A DNA stretch of 64,000 nt from Staphylococcus sp. Marseille-Q5304 (lineage in GTDB: Bacteria > Bacillota > Bacilli > Staphylococcales > Staphylococcaceae), in contig NZ_CALSFP010000001.1 of the NCBI RefSeq assembly GCF_943737015.1, forward strand, positions 372,001 to 436,000. The letters run 5' to 3'. Each line of letters begins with the position of its first letter. Within the stretch, counting starts at the first letter, position 1. This document shows positions 1 to 7,989 of this stretch, one piece after another. The notes under the pieces are model-generated. The model was not told the origin of the DNA, ran no database searches, and saw nothing but the letters and a program-made list of their open reading frames with translations. A program made the translations under genes and the position numbers.

Positions 1-72
1 ATTAGGGACTGATAAATTAGGTTTAGATTAATTTAAACTTAAACGAGCAAAAATTTTATAGGGGGATTGAGT

Positions 73-1482
73 ATGACTAAACATACAAGGCAACCTACTT
101 TTCTAGAATCCATTTCTACAATTATTGTAATGATTATAATTGTTATAACAGGATTTGTAGGATTTGAAATTCCAATTCAGCCATTACTTATTTTAGCATC
201 AGCGTATGCTGCTTGGATTGCTAAACGCGTAGGATTAACGTGGAATGATTTGGAAGAAGGGATTACGAAACGTTTGGCAACAGCTATGCCAGCGATTTTC
301 ATTATACTTTCTGTCGGAATAATAGTAGGTACTTGGATGTATTCTGGCACGGTACCAGCATTAATTTATTATGGATTACAATTCCTAAATCCTAATATCT
401 TTTTAGTATCTGCATTTATCATTTGTGCATTAACTTCTGTAGCTACTGGAACTGCATGAGGTTCAGCATCTACAGCTGGTATCGCTTTAATGGCTATCGG
501 TACGAATCTAGGCTTAAGTGAAGGTATGGTAGCAGGTGCTATCATTGCCGGGGCAGTCTTTGGAGATAAGATGTCGCCACTTTCAGACACTACAAATTTA
601 GCAGCATTAGTGACTAAGGTGAATATATTTTCACATATTAAAGCGATGATTTGGACGACGGTACCCGCATCGTTAGTCGGCATCATAGTTTGGTTTATCG
701 CAGGTAGTCAACATGGTGGCAGCGCGAAATCTTCACAAATAAAATCGATGTTACATGAATTATCTCAAATATATAATATAAACATCTTTGTTTGGATACC
801 TGCAATCGTAATTATCGTTTGCTTACTTTTTAAAATGAATACAGTACCCGCAATGCTGATTTCAAGTTTAAGTGCTATCATCGTAGGTACTTTCAATAAC
901 GGTTTCAAAATAGTCGATGGGTTTAAGGCAACGTTTGATGGCTTTAGTAAAGGTATGGTACCGAAAGACGCTTTAGGTGCTGGAGGCTTATCTGATAAGG
1001 CTGTCACTTTAATTGAACAAGGCGGTATGATGAGCATGACACAAATCGTAGTGACGATATTTTGTGGTTATGCCTTTGCCGGTATCATTGAACGTGCAGG
1101 ATGTTTAGACGTCATCTTAAAATCTATTTCTAAAAATATTAATAGTACAGGACAATTAATATTAACGACAGTCATTGCCAGTTTGATTATGGTGCTTGCA
1201 GCAGGTGTTGCTTCAGTAGTCATTATCATTGTGGGTGTATTATTAATGGATATGTACGACAAAATGGATTTAGATCGTACAAATTTATCAAGAACACTTG
1301 AAGATTCAGGAACAATGATTATACCACTGATTCCATGGGGAACTTCAGGAATATATTATACACAACAACTCGGTGTTAACTTCAGTCAGTTCTTTATATG
1401 GGCAGTGCCTTGTTATTTATGTGTGATATTCGCTATCATTTATGGCTTTACTGGTATAGGCATAAAGAAAAAGAAACAATAA
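73..1482 (+). pseudogene. nhaC: NhaC-type Na+/H+ antiporter gene interrupted by an in-frame TGA
   Basis: Read straight through, the frame encodes a 469-residue polytopic membrane protein of the NhaC Na+/H+ antiporter family, which exchanges internal Na+ for H+. Start ATG 73 is chosen because GGGGG at 61-65 lies 7 nt upstream; TTG 67 is too close. A TGA at 457-459, codon 129, sits in a Gly-Thr-Ala-stop-Gly-Ser-Ala context where Trp would fit by one base (TGG to TGA). The frame then stays open to 1482 without any shift. The truncated product would be 128 residues. Internal re-initiation at ATG 490 would lack the N-terminal helices. A strain mutation or a sequencing error are the simplest readings. 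The ion specificity is a family inference. Confidence 0.85.
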
Positions 1483-1712
1483 AATATTCAAAAATATGAG
1501 ATATACCTTAAATGAAACTATTAAAGTAATTAAAAACAACTTATTTTAAATACCTATTAAAAGTTTAAAAACATCAATTAAGGATAAATATAGATTAGAT
1601 GAGATGAATTACTAATGTCATTAGGATTTTTGTAGCGATTTTTCTAGGGACAATAATGTTCATCAATATTCATAAATAGATGTAGATTTAAATATCCTTC
1701 TATTACTTATCT

Positions 1713-1763
1713 CGGTTCTATATTGGATTTTGTAGCGAGGTACAATATAGAACCGTTTTATTT
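1713..1763 (+). terminator. hairpin terminator after nhaC
   Basis: A perfect 13-bp stem, CGGTTCTATATTG (1713-1725) with CAATATAGAACCG (1743-1755), encloses a 17-nt loop and is followed by TTTTATTT. It is placed to end the nhaC transcript. Confidence 0.75.
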
Positions 1764-1795
1764 AGGGAACTATCTTTCGTATATAATGAGAGAAT

Positions 1796-1838
1796 ATATA
1801 AAAAGCCGATTCAAAAGCTTAAATCTTTTGAATCGGCT
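1796..1838 (-). terminator. hairpin terminator of ssaA
   Basis: A perfect 14-bp stem, AGCCGATTCAAAAG (1804-1817) with its complement at 1825-1838, has a 7-nt loop. On the minus strand it is followed by TTTTATAT. It lies 24 bp beyond the ssaA stop. Confidence 0.85.
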
Positions 1839-1861
1839 ATCTTTATATTATTAATTAAAGA

Positions 1862-2623
1862 TTAGTGAATGTAGTTGTAGCTTGAAGCTTGGCTTGCAGA
1901 GATTGTACGTGTAGTTACAACTCCAGGCCCTTGACCATAGTTCATTTCAGAAACAGTAACAGAACCGTCACTATTTACATTTTCAACGTAAGCAACATGT
2001 CCATATCCACCAGCACTTGTTTGTAAAATAGAACCTGATGAAGGCGTGTTATTTACTGTGTAACCAGCTGCTGATGCTGCGCTAGCCCAGTTATTAGCGT
2101 TACCCCAAGTTGAACCAATCTTTCCTCCTACTTTGTCATATACATAATAGGTACATTGACCAGCAGTGTATAGGTTAGTTGATGAACCTGAAGCACTTGA
2201 AAGTGATACTGATGAACTTGATGAACGAGTTGAATTTGTTGATTTAGATGAACTTGATGGTGCGTTAGTTGTACTTACTGAATAATTGTTATTTGAAACT
2301 TTGTGATTATTATAAGATCTGCTGTGATTATTATTAGCAGTATAAGATTCTTGTGAATAGTTATTTCTGTGTGATTGTGTAGCTTGTTGGTTATTGTAGC
2401 TATAACCTTGACTACCTTGGTTTAATGAATTTGGACTCCAGTTACCTTTCCATGAGTAGTGGTATTGTCCCTGTTGGTCAATTGTGTATGAATATTCATA
2501 TGATGTTGGGTCGTTAGGGTTGTATCCACCATTGTTATTTTCTGCTGCATCTGCTTCGTGTTGTGCAAAACCAAAAGTAGCGACTCCGGCTGTAGCGATT
2601 GTAGCTGTAGCGATTTTTTTCAT
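1862..2623 (-). CDS. ssaA: secreted CHAP-domain peptidoglycan hydrolase, SsaA family
   Basis: A 253-residue exported protein. Residues 1-27 form a signal peptide (MKK start, hydrophobic core, Ala-Asp-Ala-Ala cleavage region). Residues 28 to about 150 are a low-complexity linker rich in Asn, Ser, Tyr and Gln. Residues about 151-253 are a CHAP domain with the expected nucleophile Cys157 (GQCTYY) and His209 (GYGHV). CHAP enzymes of the SsaA group cleave peptidoglycan as amidases or endopeptidases during wall turnover. AGGAGG lies just upstream of the ATG. A perfect WalR-type box about 120 bp upstream fits the known WalKR control of ssaA genes. Staphylococci carry several paralogues, so the exact orthologue (ssaA or ssaA2) is not certain. 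Confidence 0.9.
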   Translation of the reverse strand: MKKIATATIATAGVATFGFAQHEADAAENNNGGYNPNDPTSYEYSYTIDQQGQYHYSWKGNWSPNSLNQGSQGYSYNNQQATQSHRNNYSQESYTANNNHSRSYNNHKVSNNNYSVSTTNAPSSSSKSTNSTRSSSSSVSLSSASGSSTNLYTAGQCTYYVYDKVGGKIGSTWGNANNWASAASAAGYTVNNTPSSGSILQTSAGGYGHVAYVENVNSDGSVTVSEMNYGQGPGVVTTRTISASQASSYNYIH

Positions 2624-2745
2624 TGTTAAATATCCTCCTAAAATAGATAAAAATTTATTCCCAGTCTCAAATGACTAACTTTAATATTTTTCGTTGTTTT
2701 AACGACAAGCAATACTCTACCAAAAATTTTTATGTTTGTGTGGGA

Positions 2746-2762
2746 TGTTATCATTTTGTAAT
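2746..2762 (+). promoter_or_regulatory. WalR-type binding box upstream of ssaA
   Basis: TGTTAT, five bases, then TGTAAT exactly matches the published WalR (YycF) pattern TGTWAH-N5-TGTWAH. It lies 123 bp upstream of the ssaA start codon. Binding is inferred from the match and from the known WalKR control of ssaA. Confidence 0.7.
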
Positions 2763-3030
2763 TTAGTTCTAATAAATTATGTGTATATGTAACAAATAAC
2801 AGTTAAATGTCACAATTTAAAAAGTGCATAATATCAATGTTTTGATAGTGTTTAGTTACTGGTAATTCTCAACAGTATTACGTTTTTGTAATATAACAGA
2901 ATATTTCAAGTTCTAATGCATGAGTGTAATTTGTTATTGAAATGCATTTAATTATATCGTCCTCTGCTCAAAATAATTTCCTATTATAAGCAGACAATTT
3001 TTAGCTAAATTGAAGAGAAAATCTGAGTAG

Positions 3031-3059
3031 TTGACAAGGAATAAAAAAAGGATTACGAT
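3031..3059 (+). promoter_or_regulatory. promoter of the flavin monooxygenase operon
   Basis: TTGACA at 3031-3036 and TACGAT at 3054-3059 are separated by 17 bp. This is a good vegetative promoter 40 bp upstream of the start at 3099, whose AAGGAGG site is at 3084-3090. Confidence 0.6.
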
Positions 3060-3098
3060 ATTGGTATAAAAATTATACTGATTAAGGAGGAAAGTGTC

Positions 3099-4166
3099 AT
3101 GAGAATAGAACTTGGTTTAACGTCTTTTGCGGATAACAGTGACATTTATACTGATGAAGGACGTTCTGACGCGATCACTGCAGGAGAACGAATTAGAAAT
3201 ATTATAGAAGAAATAGAAGTAGCAGACCGTAATGGTCTAGATGTTTATGGGTTAGGAGAACATCATCGACCTGATTATGCAGTATCAGATCCGGTATCAG
3301 TATTATCTGCTGCAGCTCGAACTACTAATAATATTAAATTAAGTAGTGCTGTTACTGTATTATCTTCAGATGATCCAGTTAGGGTGTATCAACGTTTTTC
3401 AACATTAAACGCAATTTCGAATGGACGAGCAGAAATCATTGTAGGTAGAGGCTCATTTATTGAATCATTCCCATTATTTGGTTACAATCTTAATGATTAT
3501 GATGAGCTTTTCAATGAAAAAATTGATTTGTTAACGCACATCAATCATAATGAAGTTGTAAATTGGAAAGGGCATTTTAGACCTTCAATTGAAGGTTTAG
3601 GCGTTTATCCAAGATCAGAGTTTGGACCAATTCCAATCAGTATAGCAACTGGCGGTACTCCAGAATCTTCTTTAAAAGCTGGGGCTTTAGGATTACCAAT
3701 AACTTATGCGATCATAGGGGGAGACCCAAAACGTTTCAAGGGACACGTTGACGTTTATAAAGCAAACGCTGAAGCGTACGGACATGACGTAGATAAATTA
3801 CCAATTGGAGTACATTCATGGGGCTATATTGCTGAAACAGATGAACAAGCAAGAAGAGAGTTCTTCCCTTCAGTTAAAGCTAGTCATGATGTCTTAGCGC
3901 GTGAAAGAGGTTGGCCTCCATATAGTGAGAACAGTTTTGAAAGAGAGCTGGGACCTAATGGTGCTTTATATGTAGGTAGTCCTGAAACAGTTGCGCAAAA
4001 AATAATTGATACTGTTGAAACATTAGGGATTACACGATTTATGCTACACACTCCTGTTGGTTCAATGCCTCATGAAAAAACAATAAATACGATTGAACTC
4101 TTGGCAAAACGTGTAAAACCTATTGTAGATAAATATTTTGAGGATAAAGAGAAGGAGAGTATGTAA
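3099..4166 (+). CDS. LLM class flavin-dependent oxidoreductase
   Basis: A 355-residue protein of the bacterial luciferase-like monooxygenase family, predicted to fold as a TIM barrel that uses FMNH2 or F420-type flavin supplied by a reductase. Family hallmarks are the early GLGEHHRPDY segment, the TTNNIKLSSAVTVLSSDDPVR strand region and the VGRGSF turn. ATG 3099 has AAGGAGG 8 nt upstream. The gene is translationally coupled to the DoxX-like gene, because its TAA directly abuts the next ATG. The substrate cannot be deduced from sequence. Relatives act on alkanals, sulfonates or other small organics. Confidence 0.85.
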   Translation: MRIELGLTSFADNSDIYTDEGRSDAITAGERIRNIIEEIEVADRNGLDVYGLGEHHRPDYAVSDPVSVLSAAARTTNNIKLSSAVTVLSSDDPVRVYQRFSTLNAISNGRAEIIVGRGSFIESFPLFGYNLNDYDELFNEKIDLLTHINHNEVVNWKGHFRPSIEGLGVYPRSEFGPIPISIATGGTPESSLKAGALGLPITYAIIGGDPKRFKGHVDVYKANAEAYGHDVDKLPIGVHSWGYIAETDEQARREFFPSVKASHDVLARERGWPPYSENSFERELGPNGALYVGSPETVAQKIIDTVETLGITRFMLHTPVGSMPHEKTINTIELLAKRVKPIVDKYFEDKEKESM

Positions 4167-4526
4167 ATGATTTTACGTTATTTAACAAATCTAAAGTTAG
4201 CTAAAGAATTATATGGAGCTTCAAAACCTAAATTAAAAGGTGACCAAGGCATGAAAGATACATTCGAAAATGTCTTCAATATGCCTTCAAATTCTGTACC
4301 TTTAGCAGGTGCATTAGAAGCATTAGCTGCACTGTTTTTCACATTCAGTTTTGCAAGTAAAAACTTATCTCGTTTAGGCTCAATATTTACATTTGGTGTA
4401 TTAGGAATGGCAGCATTTAAACACTTTGAAGCAGGCCACGGTAAAGCAGGTGCGAAACATGCTTTAGATTTACTTGGTTTAGCTGCATTAAGTTTCCTAG
4501 ACACTTTAGATTGTAAGAAAAAATAA
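4167..4526 (+). CDS. small DoxX-like membrane protein
   Basis: A 119-residue protein with about three hydrophobic segments in residues 48-112 (PLAGALEALAALFF, IFTFGVLGMAAF, ALDLLGLAALSFL). The size and pattern resemble the DoxX/DoxD-like membrane family. The ATG follows the stop of the flavin monooxygenase gene with no gap, and its site is GAAGGAGAG at 4151-4159 inside that gene. The pairing suggests a shared redox or detoxification role. That role is inference and no catalytic residues could be identified. The assignment to DoxX rests on general pattern only. Confidence 0.65.
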   Translation: MILRYLTNLKLAKELYGASKPKLKGDQGMKDTFENVFNMPSNSVPLAGALEALAALFFTFSFASKNLSRLGSIFTFGVLGMAAFKHFEAGHGKAGAKHALDLLGLAALSFLDTLDCKKK

Positions 4527-4543
4527 ATTTATACAGTAAAATA

Positions 4544-4570
4544 AGTCTGAGACATTTGTATTCAGATTAA
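4544..4570 (+). repeat. degenerate copy of the GTCTGAGAC hairpin repeat
   Basis: AGTCTGAGACA followed by TTTGTATTCAGATT resembles the two better hairpins at 23877-23908 and 24800-24831. Here the second arm has decayed. Confidence 0.5.
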
Positions 4571-4573
4571 GAG

Positions 4574-4617
4574 AAAACGATGGTTTCTATGGAGAGAAGT
4601 AGAAACCATCGTTTTTT
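4574..4617 (+). terminator. terminator of the flavin monooxygenase operon
   Basis: A 16-bp perfect stem (4574-4589 with 4600-4615, core ACGATGGTTTCTA) and a 10-nt loop run into a T tract. Confidence 0.85.
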
Positions 4618-4693
4618 ATATTAAATATTTATTTACAAGGGTGCAGGCGTGTTTAATAATTAATCCCGAGTTATCAGATAAAAATTGCATAAA

Positions 4694-4713
4694 ATAGAAA
4701 ACGATTGTTACAT
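4694..4713. repeat. 20-bp motif shared with the region upstream of the GbsR gene
   Basis: ATAGAAAACGATTGTTACAT occurs identically at 17419-17438. Both copies lie upstream of genes for transcription regulators (sarR and the GbsR-type protein). The left half resembles half of a cre site, but the right half does not. The function is unknown. Confidence 0.6.
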
Positions 4714-4945
4714 GTATGGATATTAAAAATTAAAATTTTGAACAATTTAGTAATAAAACAAGTGTCTAAACATTAAAAATTGGAAAATAAAATTAAACAT
4801 TAATAAATGAATGGTAATTATTCAGATTTTGCATAGTTCATTTTATTGAACTAATAGCATAAAGTGGTTTAGTATAAATGTATCTTATCGTTTTTATTTA
4901 TTATTATTTATAAAAACAACAAGAAATAACACAAGGAGTGATTTT

Positions 4946-5302
4946 ATGAAACGCAATAATTTTGAAACATTAAATGATTTAATCACAGTATTCCAGCAAG
5001 GGAAACAATTTTTTAAACTATCAAAAAACGAATATAAGTTGAATTACGAAGAAATTTTTATTTTAAACTACATTTATCAAACTGAAGATAATAACATTAC
5101 AGCAAAAACAATAGCCGAGTATTCAGGTTTAAAGCCTTATTACCTAACAAAAGCATTACAAAAGCTAATTAAAATGGACTATTTAAGTAAAACAAGAAGT
5201 GACTTGGATGAACGTGCAGTCGTAGTAAACGTTAGTAATGAACAACGTAAGCGCATTGAACAAACAATTGAATCATTACAAATGCAACTGCAAAAAATGT
5301 AA
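4946..5302 (+). CDS. sarR: SarA-family transcription regulator SarR
   Basis: A 118-residue single-domain winged-helix protein of the SarA family. The recognition helix and wing are conserved (PYYLTKALQKLIKMDYLSK, then RSDLDERAVVV with the family DER motif). It matches the remembered S. aureus SarR, including NYEEIFILNYI and the KPYYLTKALQKL block, and SarR is slightly over 110 residues there. SarR binds the sarA promoter region and lowers sarA expression. AAGGAG sits upstream of ATG 4946. The gene is monocistronic, between a terminator and the PTS gene. A neighbouring sar paralogue, sarV, occurs 19 kb away. Confidence 0.88.
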   Translation: MKRNNFETLNDLITVFQQGKQFFKLSKNEYKLNYEEIFILNYIYQTEDNNITAKTIAEYSGLKPYYLTKALQKLIKMDYLSKTRSDLDERAVVVNVSNEQRKRIEQTIESLQMQLQKM

Positions 5303-5411
5303 ATCTCTAATAAAAAGTATTAAAAGATTGATAAGTTTTTAAAAAAATGAAATATTCCATTTATATTTAATTTTAATACTTATTGAAATATGCTATACTT
5401 CTTTTTGTAGA

Positions 5412-5426
5412 ATGAAAGCGCATACA
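5412..5426 (+). promoter_or_regulatory. catabolite-responsive element (cre)
   Basis: ATGAAAGCGCATACA fits the cre consensus WTGNAARCGNWWWCA at every position. It lies 29 bp upstream of the PTS-IIC start, just downstream of TATACT at 5394-5399, a place where bound CcpA would block transcription. Confidence 0.75.
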
Positions 5427-5454
5427 AAATGTATAAAAAAAGAAGGGGTTTTTT

Positions 5455-6534
5455 ATGAATTTAATCATAGGGGTTATTTTTTTAGGGTGTGTTTTATGTT
5501 TGTTTACGTTGTTTACGAATAAGGCACCTAATGGCGGAAAAGCAATGGGTGCATTAGCAAACGCTGCTATCGCATCATTTCTTGTTGAAGCATTTCACAA
5601 GTATGTCGGTGGAGATTTGTTTGGATTAACGTTCTTAGGTAAATTAGGAGAAGCAGCAGGTGGATTAGGTGGTGTAGCAGCTGCAGGACTTGTAGCGTTA
5701 GCGATGGGAGTATCTCCAGTATACGCATTTGTTATCGCAGTTGCATGTGGCAATATGGATTTACTACCTGGATTTGTTGCCGGATACATAATGAGTTTTG
5801 GTATGAAATGGATGGAAGAGAAGGTGCCAGATGGCTTAGATTTAATTGCAGCTATTATCGTTGTTGCTCCGTTGACACGTTTAATTGCAATGGGTACAAC
5901 GCCACTCGTTGATGCGACGTTAGTACAAATCGGGAACATTATTAAAGAGTCAACAACGTCAAGTCCGATACTGATGGGTATAGTCTTAGGTGGTATTGTA
6001 ACAGTCGTTGCAACAGCGCCATTAAGTTCAATGGCTTTAACTGCTTTATTAGGTCTGACAGGCACTCCGATGGCAATTGGTGCTTTAGCGGTTTTCGCAT
6101 CATCATTCATGAACTACGTGTTCTTTAAACGTATGAAATTTGGTGATCGTAAGACAACAATTTCAGTAGCGATAGAACCATTGTCACAAGCTGATATTGT
6201 TACAGCAAATCCAATTCCGGTCTACGTCACGAACTTTGTTGGTGGGGCAATTTCTGGTGTAATTATCGCAATGTTTGGCCTTGTTAATGATGCCACAGGA
6301 ACTGCGACACCGATAGCTGGCTTTATGGTCATGTTTGGTTTTAACCACCCAGGAACGGTATTACTTGTCGCTGGAATGTGTGCAGCCTCTAGTGCAATTT
6401 GTGGCTACGTTGGTTCACTTGCCTTTAAAAATTATCCAATCATGACGAAAGATGAATTACAACATGGTGCGATGCCTAAAAAAGTAAAAAGATATTATGC
6501 ACTAAAAAGAAAATATGCTGAAAGCTTAGCTTAA
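5455..6534 (+). CDS. PTS system IIC-like membrane permease
   Basis: A 359-residue hydrophobic protein with about nine to ten membrane segments and many Gly/Ala-rich helices. It resembles the PTS_EIIC_2 family of stand-alone sugar-specific IIC proteins, which lack attached IIA and IIB domains. ATG 5455 follows AGAAGGGG. No phosphotransfer partners are nearby, so the substrate and whether it couples to Hpr/EI are open. The perfect cre site before the start predicts CcpA repression in rich sugar. The gene is monocistronic and ends at a strong bidirectional terminator shared with the ABC operon. Confidence 0.8.
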   Translation: MNLIIGVIFLGCVLCLFTLFTNKAPNGGKAMGALANAAIASFLVEAFHKYVGGDLFGLTFLGKLGEAAGGLGGVAAAGLVALAMGVSPVYAFVIAVACGNMDLLPGFVAGYIMSFGMKWMEEKVPDGLDLIAAIIVVAPLTRLIAMGTTPLVDATLVQIGNIIKESTTSSPILMGIVLGGIVTVVATAPLSSMALTALLGLTGTPMAIGALAVFASSFMNYVFFKRMKFGDRKTTISVAIEPLSQADIVTANPIPVYVTNFVGGAISGVIIAMFGLVNDATGTATPIAGFMVMFGFNHPGTVLLVAGMCAASSAICGYVGSLAFKNYPIMTKDELQHGAMPKKVKRYYALKRKYAESLA

Positions 6535-6543
6535 TATAAATAA

Positions 6544-6590
6544 AAACAAACTGTTGCTAATTTATATCAGTTCAACAGTTTGTTTTTTTA
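6544..6590. terminator. bidirectional terminator between the PTS gene and the ABC operon
   Basis: AAACAAACTGTTG (6544-6556) pairs with its complement at 6573-6585, with a T7 tract on the plus side. On the minus strand the stem runs into TTTATTTATATT, serving the convergent transporter operon ending at 6594. Confidence 0.85.
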
Positions 6591-6593
6591 TGT

Positions 6594-7289
6594 TTATGAA
6601 GTTGGTTGTAAATGTTTGGTCGTTTTATGTTCAAGTTTATTAAAGATAAATTCGAATATCGCCGCTAACAACCAGTAGAATATTGCTGCCACTGAATAGA
6701 CAGCTACAAATCGGTAGCCTTCATTTGCAATCACGTGACTGATCGCCATGATTTCTGTAACTTGAATTGCAAAAGCGAGAGAAGTTCCTTTTAATAACAT
6801 GATATATTGATTTTCAATATTTGGAAGTGCATAACCAAAGGCTTGAGGTAACACGATTCTTCTATATATGTTGAACTTGGATAACCCTACAGTTTGGGCA
6901 GCCTCGATTTGAGCATCATCCACAGATTGCAAACCACCTTTAATTGCTTCGCTTAAATATGCTACTGCATGGAAAGAAAAGACGATAAAGGCTATCACTA
7001 ACGGTGGAAACAAATCAGGGTTAATTGACAAATGCAACTTACTATTCAACGTGAGAATCAGTGCAGGCAGACCATAATAAACTAAAAATAATTGTACAAT
7101 TAATGGAGTGCTTCTGAAAAAAGAATTATAAATTACGATAAGTTGTGATAATACAGGAATACGTTTAACACGAATGATTGCAAATAGTGTACCTATCGCA
7201 AGCCCCACTACCATCGCTACGATTGAAATAGCTAAAGTTTTAGGCACACCTTTGATTACCTCGGTCACTGTATATAATAAAAATGACAT
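6594..7289 (-). CDS. polar amino-acid ABC transporter permease
   Basis: A 231-residue HisM/GlnP-type permease with about five membrane helices. It has the binding-protein-dependent transport EAA loop, seen as EAAQTVGLSKFNIYRRIVLPQA, which docks on the ATPase. It is the last gene of a four-gene minus-strand operon, starting 13 bp after the preceding permease stop, with AGGAGGTG upstream of the ATG. The two permeases probably form a heterodimeric channel for one amino acid or related amine. Sulfur-containing substrates are suggested only by the neighbouring acyl-CoA-dehydrogenase-like gene. Confidence 0.9.
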   Translation of the reverse strand: MSFLLYTVTEVIKGVPKTLAISIVAMVVGLAIGTLFAIIRVKRIPVLSQLIVIYNSFFRSTPLIVQLFLVYYGLPALILTLNSKLHLSINPDLFPPLVIAFIVFSFHAVAYLSEAIKGGLQSVDDAQIEAAQTVGLSKFNIYRRIVLPQAFGYALPNIENQYIMLLKGTSLAFAIQVTEIMAISHVIANEGYRFVAVYSVAAIFYWLLAAIFEFIFNKLEHKTTKHLQPTS

Positions 7290-7302
7290 TGCTATGCACC
7301 TC

Positions 7303-7989
7303 CTATACTTGATATGGTTTCTGAGCGCGTTTATTAATTAGTGTAAAGACACCTTGTATAATAAGTGCGATCATCCAATAAATAATTGAAATTACAATAT
7401 AGACTTCTAGCATGCCTAAACCATAATTATTTCCGATAATCAATTTAACTTGACCCATCATATCAATAATACCAATTGTAAATGCAAGCGAAGTATCTTT
7501 GACGAGTTCAATAATTTGAGTCGTTAAGTTAGGTATACTATTGCGTAATGCTTGCGGAATAACGATATCTTTTAAAATTCTTGGATAAGATAAACCTACC
7601 GATAGTCCTGCTTCAATTTGACTATATTCGACAGATTGAAAACCAGCACGAATAATTTCTGATAAATAAGCACCTGTATGCAATGAAAAAGCTAGAATCA
7701 CGAAAAATAATCTACTAAAATGATTAATATCTATATGAATGAGTAACAACACTTGAGGTAAAGCAAAATAGACTAAAAATAATTGTACTAACAGTGGTGT
7801 GCTTCGAATGAATGAAATGTATACACGTACGATAGGTGAAAGTATTTTTATTTTTTTAATACGGATCGTAGCTAATATAAATCCGATTATAATAGCAAAG
7901 ATAAGTGAAATAATAATCATCAATAATGTTAGTGGTAATTGTTGTAAAACTTGTGCAAATAAGTCTGGCCAGTTTACTGAATTTGACAT
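7303..7989 (-). CDS. polar amino-acid ABC transporter permease
   Basis: A 228-residue permease of the same His/Glu/Gln/Arg/opine family as its downstream neighbour. The EAA loop reads EAGLSVGLSYPRILKDIVIPQA. Its ATG overlaps the stop of the binding-protein gene by one base (TAATG), and GGAGGTGG lies just before. Overlap and order (ATPase, binding protein, permease, permease) indicate strict co-translation. The two permeases are clearly diverged, not a recent duplication. Confidence 0.9.
   Translation of the reverse strand: MSNSVNWPDLFAQVLQQLPLTLLMIIISLIFAIIIGFILATIRIKKIKILSPIVRVYISFIRSTPLLVQLFLVYFALPQVLLLIHIDINHFSRLFFVILAFSLHTGAYLSEIIRAGFQSVEYSQIEAGLSVGLSYPRILKDIVIPQALRNSIPNLTTQIIELVKDTSLAFTIGIIDMMGQVKLIIGNNYGLGMLEVYIVISIIYWMIALIIQGVFTLINKRAQKPYQV

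Larger units (their letters stand above)
1483..1861. other. intergenic region between nhaC and ssaA
   Basis: AT-rich non-coding stretch between convergent genes. It holds the two hairpin terminators listed separately. It also has two similar short segments containing TTTGTAGCGA, near 1628-1640 and 1727-1737. No credible ORF or ribosome binding site was seen. Confidence 0.6.
2624..3098. other. divergent promoter region between ssaA and the flavin monooxygenase gene
   Basis: This AT-rich 475-bp region separates two divergent genes. It carries the WalR-type box and the TTGACA promoter listed separately. Several further isolated TGTAAT or TGTTAT half sites occur near 2887 and 2925-2936. No ORF was recognised. 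Confidence 0.6.
4527..4945. other. intergenic region upstream of sarR
   Basis: The region holds a decayed GTCTGAGAC repeat (4544-4570), a terminator (4574-4617) and the 20-bp motif at 4694-4713. The remainder, to 4945, is very AT-rich and should contain the sarR promoter. No convincing -35/-10 pair or ORF was seen there. Confidence 0.6.

Noticed and set aside
457..459. Programmed recoding (selenocysteine or read-through) at the nhaC TGA
   Set aside because: No adjacent hairpin or SECIS-like structure and no sel genes were recognised, and Trp fits the position. A nonsense mutation or sequencing error is simpler.
5595..6110. 171-codon minus-strand ORF inside the PTS-IIC gene
   Set aside because: It is an antisense shadow of a Gly/Ala-rich membrane protein with low-complexity Ala/Pro/Ile translation and no ribosome site.
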